A DNA stretch of 64,000 nucleotides from Vitellaria paradoxa (lineage: Eukaryota; Streptophyta; Magnoliopsida; Ericales; Sapotaceae). Under the pieces are notes generated by a model, which did not search any database, was not told the DNA's origin, and worked only from the letters and a program-made list of their open reading frames with translations. The DNA is taken from the NCBI GenBank assembly GCA_019916065.1, contig CM034233.1:5276516-5340515 (forward strand). The letters run 5' to 3'. Positions 1-13,100 of the stretch are shown here, piece after piece; positions within the stretch are counted from its first letter, which is position 1; each line of letters begins with the position of its first letter. A program made the translations under genes and the position numbers.

Positions 1-150
1 GGTTAATTTTTTTAATAATTAGTAACTAATTAATTATTAATTTTTTTGTGTTTGAAAATAAAATTAATTTTTTAGTAGGTAATGTTTTAATTTCTTTTAT
101 TAATTCAACATTTTTACTTTTCAAAATTAAAGAGAGCAAATTTAATTATT
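1..150. repeat. AT-rich dispersed repeat, copy 1
   Basis: This stretch shares an ordered series of words with 31212-31440: a T-run followed by GTGTTTG, an AATTAAnTTTTTAGTA block, TTTTATTAATT, ATTTTTAC and AGAGAGnnAAT. The shared order suggests two diverged copies of one small, possibly non-autonomous, element. No clean terminal repeat or target duplication is visible because copy 1 runs off the left edge. Confidence 0.4.
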
Positions 151-194
151 CAAAAAAAAAAAAAGAAACTAAAAACCTTAGTGACTGGTACTCG

Positions 195-243
195 TTTTTC
201 ACTCAATTTCTTTTTTTTGGGTAAGTGTTTTTCACTCAATTTC
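195..243. repeat. 16-bp direct repeat upstream of NPC1
   Basis: TTTTTCACTCAATTTC occurs at 195-210 and again at 228-243. It could be a local duplication or a paired promoter element; the sequence does not decide. Confidence 0.6.
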
Positions 244-783
244 GCTGCTGGAGCGCGCCATATTCCGATCAGAGTAACCAACCGAAAGCGAGGTTATTTA
301 TAAAACTATACAGACTACGAAGAACCGCGCAGAGGGGTTGAGCGTGTGATGTGGCAATTTTAGAAGTCCAAGGTTTATTAATTTTTGGCATATTTTTTTG
401 TGGGTCGAAAGTTGTTTGTTGAAATTTTTGATATATTTGATAAAGTAAATTATAATTTTTGATGATTGATAAAATTTTTAACAAATTTTTAGTAATTTTT
501 TATAACTTTTTATATTGAAGAGCTTGAATCTCCAAATTTTTTTAAAAAAATTCAAAAAATTTTTAATTTTTTTTATCAAATTATGTCAAATCTCACTTTT
601 AATAATTTTTTTTTTTGAAAGGTAAAATTTCGACTAGTTAATCTCACCTCTACCTCACTCCAACACAAACTTTTAACTTTTTTTAATTTGTTCAAAACTC
701 TAAACTTTATGTTTAGTAAAAATTTTGATAATTTTTAAATTAGTAAAATTCTGTAGCAGGTAAATAACAAAAGTTATTGTTTT

Positions 784-880
784 GTCAAATGGAGGGTATT
801 TGTGGTCAAAATCTGCTGTTTTATGGTCAAAATCTGTCCACCCAAAGCTACCAGGGTTAGTCAAATGGAGGGTATTTGTG
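784..880. repeat. 21-bp direct repeat plus GGTCAAAATCTG pair upstream of NPC1
   Basis: A perfect 21-bp word beginning GTCAAATGGAGGG is found at 784-804 and 860-880. Between the copies, GGTCAAAATCTG occurs twice, at about 804 and 825. The cluster lies about 160-255 bases before the start codon. The TGGTCAAA words contain a TTGAC core on the opposite strand, the W-box core bound by WRKY factors. A regulatory role is inference only. Confidence 0.55.
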
Positions 881-1038
881 TAATTAAATACTGATTTTGA
901 TTCTAATTGCGCGCAACGACCGTGACCCTAGCAGGGCGACTAGTACCAATTATTACTGCCCGAGTGGCCATATATTCTTCTCCTCCCCACTCTTTCTACA
1001 ACGGCAACGACTCTCCTTATTTCATCTCCTGATCGGAG

Positions 1039-1107
1039 ATGGAGTTCTCGAGCAGCACGGCCATGGAAGTGCGTCTAGTTTTACGAGCGATTGTCTATTT
1101 GCTTCAG
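1039..1107 (+). CDS. NPC1: NPC1 exon 1 (residues 1-23), start codon
   Basis: Starts at the first ATG after about position 900, in a GAGATGG context. A second in-frame ATG at 1063 (GCCATGG) would also keep the signal peptide, so the true start could be either. The hydrophobic run starts here (RAIVYLLQ) and continues in exon 2, which supports the junction. The donor is CAG|GCAAGT, a non-canonical GC donor; no GT nearby keeps the frame. Confidence 0.85.
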
Positions 1108-4100
1108 GCAAGTCACGCTTTTGTTGCTCTGTGTTTTGCGTCACGTTAAAGTTGAACGTTCGTGCCTTTCCAGTCTTCAGGACGCGGCAATGGCATTTTT
1201 GTGTCACCGTCACTCTTTTCATTTCGACGTTCAATCTTTATTTCGCTTTAAAGATTTCAATCACCGCGCTCTGTGTCACCGAAATATTCCTTTTGTTAAT
1301 CTGAATTTTTATTGATTTTGAATCTTCAATTGACTCATTATTGATAGTTTTTAATTAGAATATATGACACAGTTAGTTTGGATTATATGAATTGACCTTA
1401 TATATATACTAAATTAAGCTCTTCTTGGTTATTTTCTGTGAAACGAACCATTTTGCAAAATAGTAGCCTCAGGAACCTCACGTTGTTGATTTCTCTGCTA
1501 CAATGTCACCATTCGTGATTGTCAGTTTTTTCTTTATTTTTTCTTTTCTTAATAATAGTTTTTTTTTTTTTTTTTTTTACCGTTACTTACCATGTTTGTC
1601 CCATGTCAATTGATAATAATTTATGTTTCATTTTTTTTTGTTTGATAAATTTATTGAATGAAAAATCTGTTAACTGAATTTATGACTCCAAAATTAGCAT
1701 CTGTTAATTGAATCTTTTATCTGTGATTAAAGTACTATTTTTTTTTTTTGAGTTTTGTACTTGTTTATTTGAGTGTGACCCAAGTATTTATAAAATATAG
1801 CACAATTATAATTTAGTAAACTGCCTAAAGGTGGCTAATTATATCATAAAATCTATAGCTAGTACTAATCTCTCTGTCTGTGGTAATTGAATTTCTCATA
1901 CCCGTTCATTACAAGATAGAATCAGTACAAACTTCACTGCCTCATAGAATTATGTCCGTTCTTGATACAGTCTGGTATTTGTGATGTTACATCCTGGATT
2001 AGCAAACCCCCCCCCCCCCAAACAAAAAAAAAAAGACAACACACACACATTTCACAAGAGGCAGAGCTTGTAATTTCTGCTTAATTTGCAGAGTTATTTT
2101 TGCAGGTATTATTTATACTATCTTTAGCCACTGCAGAAAGGTCTGATACCCGGTCTCTTTTGATGTCCAATGCAACACTGGGGTAAGATTTTTTTTCCTT
2201 TTTAAAAAAGGGTAAGATTATTTGTTTATTTTGTATTTACTTTAACTCCCCTTTTTTTTTTGATCTCACAACAGCTGGCTTTTTTTTTTTTTTTTGAAAC
2301 CTGATCTGAAATGATGATTATTTTCAAGCGTACAAAGTATTGTAAAAGAGTGTTTTTCGTATAAAATTATCTATGAGGGATTTACTGTTATCGGGATTAT
2401 TTGCATGCAGAAAGTGGTTCCCTTAGCTCTTAATTGTACATATGTTATTGTGTATATGAATATCTCTTGGTCTAATGGTGCAATATCAATTTGCTGTCGG
2501 TTGTTAATTATTCATCCTACTATTAGAATTTATGTAATGAGAGTGAGCTCCTAAAGTTTGCTTTATCAGGTCTCTAATTCAGACAATATATTTGTGTAAT
2601 ATGCATTAATGGCATTAATTTGCAAACAGGTCTCTCTGTTTTCATTCTTGACTCTTCTGTTGTTGACAAGTTGAAATGAAGCCACAATTACACCATTATG
2701 GTTATAACTATTGTTTGCACGTTTATAAAAGTTGAACTTAATCATATTTCTATTATAATTCTTTATGTTGGTCAGGAAAATACATGCTGAAGGTTATTGT
2801 GCCATGTACAAAATTTGTGGAGCACGTAGTGATGGGAGAGCACTGAATTGCCCTTTTGGTTCTCCATCTGTGAAGGTATTTATTGTGGCAAAGGCAAAGA
2901 TAATGCAGTGGTTAGTAGGACATGTCTGTATGTGGGTTGTAGTTATTTGATGAGGCTCAACTGCCCTTTTAGTTTAGAACATTGGACTTTTGAATGTTGT
3001 GAAGGTTGTAACTTTCAGAGGCTGAGCCTGAGGCTGAGGCTACATGTTTTTTTTTGTTGTACACTTCAGCCAGATGATTTTTTTTCATCGAAGGTCCAAA
3101 GTTTGTGTCCAACCATTACCGGCAATGTCTGCTGTACGGAGGATCAATTTAACACATTGCGTTCACAAGTTCAGCAAGTAAGATATTTTTGTCAAATCTA
3201 TTATCTATATCATGGGTTGTGTTGATTAATATTATTAATAGTGTATCGTGATTCATATTACCTAACTATGTCTGCATTAACAAATGAGATTGAAAACATG
3301 TGAAAGAGAACCCAAAATAAGTTTCATGTCAAATGTTTCTTGCGATAATGCTACAGACACATCATGCACCATGTAATCAGCATGACTTTAATACAAGTGT
3401 TTGATTCCGGATGATAGGCATTTTCCATTCCATATGTTACTTAAGAGTTTGTCATATATTTCTCCTCCATTTTTGTTTTTTGTTTTCATTTCCAAGTGAT
3501 AAGATTGTCCGTGTCAGATTACTTAAAAAGGTATATTTTAGATTATTTGATTAGGAAGTCGTTTAGCCATGAATAAGTTGTTATTTTTTATGCAATATAA
3601 TATTTTTGGGACGGCACTATGTTGAGTTTAGTTATTAAACAAAAAGTAGTTGAATTATTTGGTCACATATTGTATTGTTTAGGCATTTGTTGTAATATTA
3701 CTGAATATAGACAAGCGCGAGGCAGTGAGTTAATGCTTCTCACCAGAGAAGAGTTTGTTATATATATATATATATATATATTTTCTCCTGGATGGTTTAA
3801 GTTTGAGCTCACTCACTTCACTATTTCTTTGGTTGTCTTCACGTACAAAGATTACTCAGCCAATGAGTGAAAAAGAAGAGAAGAAAGATTCCAAGCTTCA
3901 TGGAAGATCAACTTCTTTCTATCTTTAATCGATAATCTTACCTTGACAGTTTATCCATTTAGGTCTTTTATGAATAGGTTAATTCCTTTGGTGGGCCAAC
4001 GTGTAATTGCCTCATTCAAATTTGGGGACAATGATTATCGAATGAGGTCCAACTGTTATATATTTTTTTCTCCCCAGTAATCTCTTTTAAAGGAAGAATC

Positions 4101-7100
4101 GAGCACATACACCTGGCCATTTAGCTTTCCATTGTTTTACAGCAAACTCTGCTATATTTTGGTTTACTTTTTTATTTTTAAGTATTCTGTTTATGTCATG
4201 AGTATTTTGCAAATAGTGATACATTTACAGTTCCCTTTGTGTTTTTGGTTTAACTAAAGCTTTCATTGTTTTTCATCTTAATCCTTAATTAGTACTCTAC
4301 TGCCTTATGAAACAATGGCTAAATTGAATGTTCTTCCCTGCAGGCAATTCCTCTTCTTGGAGGCTGTCCAGCATGCTTGAGAAATTTCTTAAATCTTTTC
4401 TGTGAGCTTTCTTGCTCACCAAATCAGAGCTTGTTTATTAACGTGACTTCCGCGTCTAAGGTCAGGAATTACTACTTATTTCTTTTGGTGCCATTTTATG
4501 TTGATTTTTTACGAACCCTTTGTTTTGTAGCTTTCTAAGAGCACTCTTTTCATGCTCATACTTTTCCTGATATGTTTTCTCTCAACTTTCAAGGCAATAA
4601 TTCAACCTGAAAATCCCCAAACATTGAATTCAAGAATTGGGGAATAACTGAGTTTAGTTGAGAAAAGCAAAGTAACACTGACTAAAAGAATTTGATATCC
4701 ATCCTAATATTTATCTAGTATGAATCAGCAAAGTAAAATAATGAATAGACACCAGTACAATTGCTCACATTTGTAGCCTGGACGATAAAACTAATAATGT
4801 TCTGACTATGAGTATTAATTTTGTAATAACATGAGCAACAACCTCCTATTAAAACTAAACAAAATATATATATATATATATATACTCCTGAAATAGAGAA
4901 TTGAAGCTTCCTTCTTGGTAGTTGCCTCTTTTTGTCTAATTTATGCATAAGTGCTATATGGCCTACATCAGAATTCTGTTGTGCATGGTTTGCTTAATTG
5001 TCAAATGCTATTTTGAAATTAATGCAGCAACAAGAATTTGTTTATTCAGTGCTGTGGAAATGTGGATGTTGCAATGGATGTGAGGTAAAACATTAAAGGG
5101 TCTAAGGTCATGAAGGTTATATCCATGATATGTAGAAGTATCACCAATTGAGGATAAGATGAAACTTGAGTAAGGATAATGAGGATATTATTGATGGAGG
5201 GTTTAACCATACACACTTAGGAAAAAGCCAAGAGAAGACAAAATTAGCATGGGTGAATGGTAAGACATGGTAGCATGTAATCATATAGGATTTGTGATCT
5301 TGTAAAAGAGTGGAATGCAAAAATTGGTTCCATACTCAAAATGATTGGGATGAGATTTCATTGATGGAGTTCAGTTGCAAAATTTTATTTTTCATATGGA
5401 TGGCTTGTCAGTTGATTACTTCTCTTAAATGGCATATAAACCTAGTAGAAAACTCCTACATATTTGTTTATGTAGCTGTTTTTGATTCGGAGTTTAGTTG
5501 CGTGTTTTAGTTTTCATAGAGATAGCATTTCAATTGATCACTCCTCTTAGGAAGCATAAAAACCTAATAGGAAACTCCTACATATTTGTTTATCGAGGGC
5601 ATCCGATTCTCATATAAGGATTCTTATTATTGTTCGCTTCTATTTGTATGCAATTCTTTCAGGTTAAAGGCAATTTGACTGTGGATGGGATTCAGTATTT
5701 TATAAATGATGCTTTCGGTGAAGGGTTGTTTGAATCATGCAAGGATGTAAAGTTTGGTTCCACAAACAGTCGAGCTATGGAATTTATTGGTGCTGGTGCT
5801 AAAAATTTTAGAGGTACTCACTCTCTCTCTCTCTCTCTCACACACACACCCCTTGGTATATGCATAGGCACTTAAACACTCAGAGTTTGGGCATGTGTTG
5901 ATCGATGAAGTAGGTGGTAGGATATAAAGAAGGGTGTATGGAAATAATGTTCAAAATAGAAGGGGGCCAAAAAAGACAATTATTGTAAAAGAAAACTAGA
6001 CAGCTATAGCGCAACTGGACATGGAGTTCCTTCAAAAGTATTGAAGTCCATATTTGATCATCAATCAAGTGGGTTGGTCCACATCAACATCGTGGACGCC
6101 TAGAAGGCTTTTAAGCTCTTAGCAGCTTTATTTAATTGTCCCTCTGGGATGGAATGGGAAACCCAACCAGCGATCATGCCTAACATCCATACTGGTTATT
6201 ATAAGCACGTGTTTGTTGGTTTTTCTTGCTTCTAGTTCTCGGCTATGTCAAGAATGTCAGTAAGGATCTTTTTTTTTGTGATGTTATAGTGATTGAGAAT
6301 GATACTATTGCTTCGATTGCCAATGAGTGCAAGGTGCCTGCGCAAGGTGGCCCGACTGTCACCCTGTTCATTTGCATTTCATGCCAACAAGATGCCTAAA
6401 AATATATGGTTGATTAGGTTTCAACTTTGTTCCAAAGTCATTAGTGATGTTTTTTGGGTACTGTTACAGAGTGGGATAACTTCTTTGAAAAGAAAATTAT
6501 ATAGCAACTACCTCTATTTGAGCAGTGCTTTTAGTTGTGGTAAACTTTATTTCAGGCTACTTGTAGTTATTTTAGCTTTCCTATCAAAAAAGTGGTTTAT
6601 TTAGTCTACAATAAACTTGAATTAGCTGTATACAGAAATTTATCTACCGAGGACCCACATTAGTTGTGGTTATTTTAGTCTCAAACTTAAATTGGGCGGT
6701 TATAGAAATTTACCCACTGCAAGGGCATTTAACATTGTTTCATGAACTTGAAAAGTGCAGTCATGTAGAATGTTTATGGAGAATACAATTGGGTTTACAA
6801 AAAAGTGTACTTAGCCTGTGAACATAAGAGAAAAAATTGAATATTGGTAATTAGCAACCGAGTCTTTCACAATGGATTCTACGAAGATCTAGTTCCTGTT
6901 GCATGTTCCAAATACTTATTACTTACACAGTTACACCTGACATTCACACCACCTCTATGACAGATATGTTGTGCCCCTCTTCCCTTCATGACCTATGTGA
7001 GTGTGAGCATTGAGCAACAATATCGATAATGCAGATCTGATATGAGTTTTGGTGGAATTATGACTGAACTATGTAATTGGAGCTAAAGTTTGTTGGGTTG

Positions 7101-10100
7101 AATTGAATCAAGTTGTGAATGGCTAACTATCAAATTCATTTCTAAATGGAAGAGTTTGTACCACAAGGGAAACTTGACAGACTGGCTAGGGAGCAAAATG
7201 CAAGCATTATTAATATTGTCCAAAGGATTCTTTAAGTTGTTTTCACTTATGCATTTTGATCTTCGTGGAACTCTGTTATGTAGATATGGATACTGTTAGC
7301 ACAACAATGTTTATTAGGTTCATTGGTGCACAAAGTTTTTTTTCTTAAATATTTGATAATTCATAAGAACCACAACTATTAAATGTTAAAATTTTCTTTC
7401 TCTATTTTTTAACGTCTATATATTTCTAGCAAGCGCATTGCTTTTGTATTGCTTAATTGAGGTGTTTTGATGTTGAGGAATGATGGAATTTCTTTGTTAG
7501 TTATTGATTATTTTTTTACCTTTTTTCGAACAATGTTCTCCATACTAAATTAATTTGTTGTCCATATGAAGCTTCTTATAAAGGGTATGATCACTTTGTT
7601 TCTTGAGTTACTAAAAAGTTTTCATTGGTCTAATTGTAGTTCTTATAGAAACTTTGATTGTTTTTGACAGAATGGTTTGCTTTTCTTGGTAGACGGGCAG
7701 GCCTTAACGTTCCAGGTTCACCTTATGCAATTGATTTCCAGTCAACTGCTCCTGATTCCTCCGGAATGAGACCTATGAATGTGACTGCTTATTCATGCAG
7801 TGATACTTCACTAGGCTGTTCCTGTGGTGATTGCCCTTCATCTACTGTTTGCTCTAATTCAGCTGCTCCTTCCCTTGACAAAAAACGTTCGTGTTCAGTG
7901 AGAATTGGGTCGCTTAAGGTGAGAGGATTATATCAAGAATGATTCCAATTAACAGCCGGTGTATGGATTAACTTTGAATGGAATGTGGACATTTTGGGCC
8001 AATCATTGTGTTATTAAGTTTTAAATCTTAATCACTAGGTGGGGTCATGCATTGCATATTGTTCTGGTTAATTTCATAATCCATAGCTTGGAGCTAACTT
8101 TTAATTCCATGTAGTGATTTGGTTTTGCTCTCAATAACTGCAGGCAAAATGCATTGACTTTGCTGTAGCAATCATGTACATTATATTGGTTACTGTGTTT
8201 GTTGGTTGGGGTTTATTCCATCAGAAACAGGAGAAGAGCCCAGCTTATAGAACATTGAATGTCTCAAATGGTCATGAAATCCACTCTGTCAACCAGCAAA
8301 AGGATGAGAATCCTTCCATGCAGGTGCATGATCTCTGCCCCTGACTTGTGGTTCATTTTGTTTGCTCAGTTCATCCCATTCTTTCTCCATGTTTAGTTTA
8401 CATTTGACCTTCTCTTGTGTATATGAATTTCCCCCTTTTTTTTGGGGGGGGGGGGGGTGGGGGGAACGAAGCACCATTGGTAGGGATGGATAACTTTAAC
8501 TAGCTTCAGGGGTAAGAATCTGTTTTCCCCATCTAGGTCTGGCAAGTTTTGTCCAGATGTCATTCTGATCAAACACCCTTGCCATACCATTTGGGATGAG
8601 GTCATAAATTAAATAGGTTGAGTTGCAACTGATCCTTTTGGACCAAAAGGGTGAAGATAGACTCATCAATCGTTCACTTTCTGTTTTTAATAACATTATA
8701 TATTCAACAATTGCTTGCTATATGATTATTATATGGTTTGTGCAAGTTAATATTCAATGGTCACACATATAATGCATTATTTTGATGGTCCTATGTATGT
8801 TTATATACTTTTTTTTTTATAAATAATTGGAACAAATGTTTACCATGACTGGCTTGGTTTGAAAATGTTGACCACTTGTTGGCTTGTTGGGCCCATGTCA
8901 TAGTAAGCATTCCGTCTGAATTGACCAGTCCAGACATCAAGCCAACACGTCAGGTTTGAACTGGAGACAGTTTTGACCTGCCCGTTCCAGGCTGCTCTAC
9001 CCCAAAGATTATGCCTTTTAATGTAAAAAATGGTTCTTGTTTAATGTGAAAGATACAGTAGTAGAAAAAACAAAAGTAAAATAAAAGTTCTGTTTTAAGA
9101 TTCTCAATTAAATAAATAGAGAAAAGTTCAAATTAAGGGAGTCTATTCCTATGGGTCTCTAGCCATAGCACTAGAAGCATTCTGTATATATTCTTGGCAT
9201 TAAATAATTAGTTCATACATTTTTTTTACCAGGCAATCATTAGTTTATACTTTAGTGTTCAATAATTCACCAACAATTGCATAAAATTTGGCACATTGTT
9301 GGGGCCTTTCTTTTTCAACTATGTTTGGGTAACTTCGTTTTTTTCTTTTCCTTTGTTTTAATTTTACAGTCTGTTGGTAAGTTATTTTAGTTTTCTTAAT
9401 GAGACTCCCACAACAATTGTTTTTTTGCTGCTGAATTTTAGACGCTTGAGGATGTTTCTCAAACTACAAAAGGGGTTCAACTTTCAGTTGTGCAAGTGTA
9501 CATGTCAAATTTCTACAGGTTAACTTCCTATGCCCTAATGATTATATCATAAGGAATAACTTTTGATGTTGCGGGTCGCATTTCTTTGTTCAGGAGATAT
9601 GGAACAATGGTTGCTAGAAATCCAATCCTTGTGCTATGTTTGTCATTAGCAGTTGTTCTCCTGCTTTGTCTAGGCTTAATCCATTTCAGTGTAGAGACAC
9701 GACCTGAGAAGGTATGAGATGTTATCTACATTGCTTTGCACATGGTATATCAGTGTGATGCCTTTAGTTTTGTCAATCTTGGCCTTTCCGTAAATGCCCA
9801 TTGTATGTGCTAATCATTTTTCCATTTATCCTTGGATCTATGGATCTGCTTATATGGATGTCTAATTTTGACAACTCACTATGGCAGGTCTTCATGTTTT
9901 GGATACTTGACATTACCACAACACCCTTTCACCAAAATTTTGTATTCTAAAATGTATTAATGAAGTTTCAAAGTTTATTATTAATTTTTTAAGCTTAGGT
10001 ATTGAAAGAAAATTTTCAAACTTCATTATTTTTTTTTTTTCATTTTTCAAAAAGGTAAAGCTTTCCAAATTTTTTGTCTTTTTAAATTTATAATTGTGGA

Positions 10101-13100
10101 ATATTTTTAAATTAAATTGTTGCTTTTTCAGACCATTTTTTGAATTTGAGAATTACAAATAATTTTCAAGTGTTATTATTATTATTATTATTATTTTAAA
10201 ATGATATGGTTGTTAAAAAGTGAATCAAAATATTTTAATTTTCTTTTTTAAAAAATGTGAAGTTTCAAATCTTTCGATTAACTATGTTGATTTTTATTTT
10301 GTCAAAATAGCAATCTTTGGAAAAGGTAAGGATTCAAAATTTATTAAAGGTTGATTTGGCATTTTTCAATAAGGCAAAGTTTCGATAGTGTATTAATTGT
10401 TTTATTTTTTTTTCCAAAAATATAGAGTTTCCGATAGTTTTAATTTTTAGGTTTCTCTAAATTTAAATTCATTATTTTCTTTGAAAAATTTAGGAAAGGA
10501 GGAGAGAGGAGGAATAGTGTGAGAAGGGAATATATATATATATTTTAAAACCATGAAAGTTAGTTCAATTGGTAAGATCTTAAGTTTGCTCCCTAGAGGT
10601 CACTAGTTAGAGTCTCCTTAGGACCACTCTGAGTCATAAAAAAAAAATGATTTTTTCATTTCAAGAGATTTTAAGAATTAAGGACTCATTGTTTGGAGGC
10701 TTTTTAAGGCATATTAAGGTAAAATTTTCCAAAATTTGTTACTTTAAATATATAATTGTAGGATATTTTTAAATTAAATCCTCTTTTTTTGCACCAAAAT
10801 TTTTACTTTATTTATCAATAATTTTAAAGGATTATTACTTTTTTTTTTTTAAAATGTATGATTTTAAAGAAGTGGTTCAAATTTTAATAATTATTATTTA
10901 TTTGTCTTTTTTGAAAATTTAAAGTTTTAATGAAGTATTTTGATTTATTTATTTTTTTCCAAAAAAGTAATGTTTGAAAAAGTGGTGCCAGTTAGGCATG
11001 GTTTGGGAACTCATGCTAAAAGCATGCTTTTTTTTAGCTTACTGTAGCATGTGCTAATGGCTAAATTTAAAATTACAGAATTACCCTTTTGTTGGGTAGT
11101 TGTGTCTTCAAAGTAATTTTAGAAAATAGTATAAAGTAATAAGGGCAAAAATGTTAATATATAAAAAAAGCATGCTTTTAGCATACTTCCCAAACGCAAA
11201 AAAATCAAGTGCTAATGGTTCCCAAACCATGCCTTAGTACACCTGTTTTGAGCCCATTTTCCATTTTGTGTTTTTGAAAATAAGGAAAACAACTTAAAAT
11301 ACATTTAGTCACTTGTGTTTTCAAAATCTACTTAGAAGATGGGTTTACGTATGAAATGCAAAATAATCAAAAGTTATTTTGAGCATTTTTAACCAAAAAA
11401 CAATGAAATCCCAAACTACAGAAAACAGACAATGTCAAACTAAATGTGTTTTCGGTATTCTTGAAACATGAATCTCAAAACAAAAACTAGAAAATAAAAA
11501 ACAAAAAATAGAAATACAAACCAAATGCCACCATATGGATTCAAAGTAATTGTTGTTTTGGCGTTTTTAAAAAAAATATTTTTGGTATATTTGTTTTGAG
11601 TCCATTTTCTATTTTGAGTTTTTGAAAATAAAAAAAATAGCTCAAAATACATTTGGTCACTTATGTTTTCAAAATCTGTTTTAGAGAGTAGAAAGTGGGT
11701 TTATACATGAAATGCAAAATAGTAAAAGGTCATTTTGAGCATTTTTAACCAAAAACAAGGAAAATATCAAAACACAGAAAACAGAAAATGTCAAACCAAA
11801 TGCGTTTTTTGTTTTTCTTGTTTTGGGATTTTCAAAACATAAAACACATAAAATAGAAAATAGAAAACAAAATAAAAAAACAAAAAATAGAAATGCAAAC
11901 CAAATGTCACCTTAAGTTCCCAAAATGTATTAATTATTTTATGTTTGGAAGAGGTAATGATTCAAAGTTCATTAATTATTGTTTTGGCGTTTTTCAAGAA
12001 GGTTAAGTTTCTAAAATGTATTAATTATTTTATTTTTCCAAAATTATAACGTTAAAAGCTTTAATTTTGTGGTTTGTCTATGTTTAATCATTATTTATTT
12101 GCAAAAATTGGGAAAGGAGTGAGGGGGAATGGTGAGAGGAAAGGGGGGGGGGTGCTGTGTGGTGTTACACAATGCTTCCTGTTTTATTGAAGTTCCATTA
12201 CTCCTAGCATTTATTATTTACTTCGTTTGGCGTTAATCACACAATTCACTCGTTTTAACTTGAAATAAACATCAAAGCACAAAAACAAGATTAAGTGCAA
12301 ATATCCATTTAAGAACAATGCAATTTTCTATAAAATCACGCAAGTATGGATGAATTAATATCTAATAACCACCATTTTAGAATAATCAGCCACCTTAGCT
12401 TGTATGCACATGACAATGAAATTGTTCACTTATTGAATAACTAACTAATTTTGTACTGTCACAAAAATTGATTATAAGCATCTTGGATGGTTGTCTATGT
12501 CATAGTTACATCATCACTGAATTGCAAGAGTGTCCATGTCTATGGTCATAGCTTTGTCATGTTCCAACTTCTACACTTATTTTAGATTGCTGTCTATGGA
12601 ATGGAGAATTTGTTATAGTCATTGGAAAACATAGTAAAACTAGAGAAGCCCCTAAATTGAATGTTGGTCAGGAATGAGTTTGATTTCTTAAAAGCTTAAT
12701 GTTATTTAACATGTAACAAGTCTTCTAGCAGTTCTATTATCTGATTCTTCTCACAATATAGTTACTACTTCTAGTTGTTCTATACTATTTCAGCTATGGG
12801 TGGGACCTGGGAGCAAAGCTGCAAAGGAGAAACTATTTTTTGACAGCCATCTAGCCCCGTTTTACAGAATTGAGCAGGTTCTGCATCTTTATATTTCTTT
12901 TGTGTTTTGCTGATTATAGGTCATATGTTACTGTCTTTTAATTGATTTTACCGGCCACCATCATTTTTTTTTTCTTTGAAATTTTCCTTTCCATCTTTGC
13001 ATCTATCATCAGATCTACTTGTTTTTGACACAAATACACTACAGAGAACAGATATCCATTTTTTCCTTTTCTTAAATGCATCTCCAAGATATTGGTACAA

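Larger units (their letters stand above)
1..1038 (+). promoter_or_regulatory. Upstream and 5'UTR region of the NPC1 gene
   Basis: No coding gene is seen here. The sequence is AT-rich up to about 880 and then becomes more GC- and pyrimidine-rich just before the start codon, as is usual for a plant 5' leader. Two groups of short direct repeats are present (195-243 and 784-880, listed separately). No convincing TATA box was found at a fitting distance, and the transcription start cannot be placed by eye. No ATG was seen between about 900 and 1038, which supports 1039 as the start codon. The first 150 bases resemble a repeat seen again near 31210-31440. Confidence 0.5.
10318..12140. repeat. Diverged direct duplication of about 200 bp around a MITE cluster
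   Basis: 10318-10523 and 11946-12140 share the same order of words: GGAAnAGGTAAnGATTCAAA, TTTTTCAA, TGTATTAATT, GTTT, AATCATTATTT- and GGAAAGGAG-like blocks, ending in a GAGAGG-type purine run. The SINE and the three MITE copies lie between them. Confidence 0.55.
9712..12793 (+). other. NPC1 intron 10, 3.1 kb, small-element cluster
   Basis: Holds a decayed tRNA-like SINE (about 10551-10640), a Tourist-like MITE (10995-11233), two tandem MITE-like copies (11241-11912) and a diverged 200-bp direct duplication flanking them (10318-10523 and 11946-12140). Confidence 0.75.

Noticed and set aside
897..1304. Open frame of 135 codons across the NPC1 start region
   Set aside because: It starts with TTG rather than ATG, runs in another frame than exon 1 and reads through the intron; no protein-like motif.
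2848..3225. Open frame of 125 codons covering exon 4
   Set aside because: Contains exon 4 in frame but begins in another frame of exon 3 and the intron; a readthrough of exon 4.
6293..6604. 103-codon open frame in intron 6
   Set aside because: No family recognised and NPC1 reads continuously from exon 6 to 7 without it.
7658..7942. Open frame of 94 codons
   Set aside because: It is NPC1 exon 7 read past both splice sites, not a separate gene.
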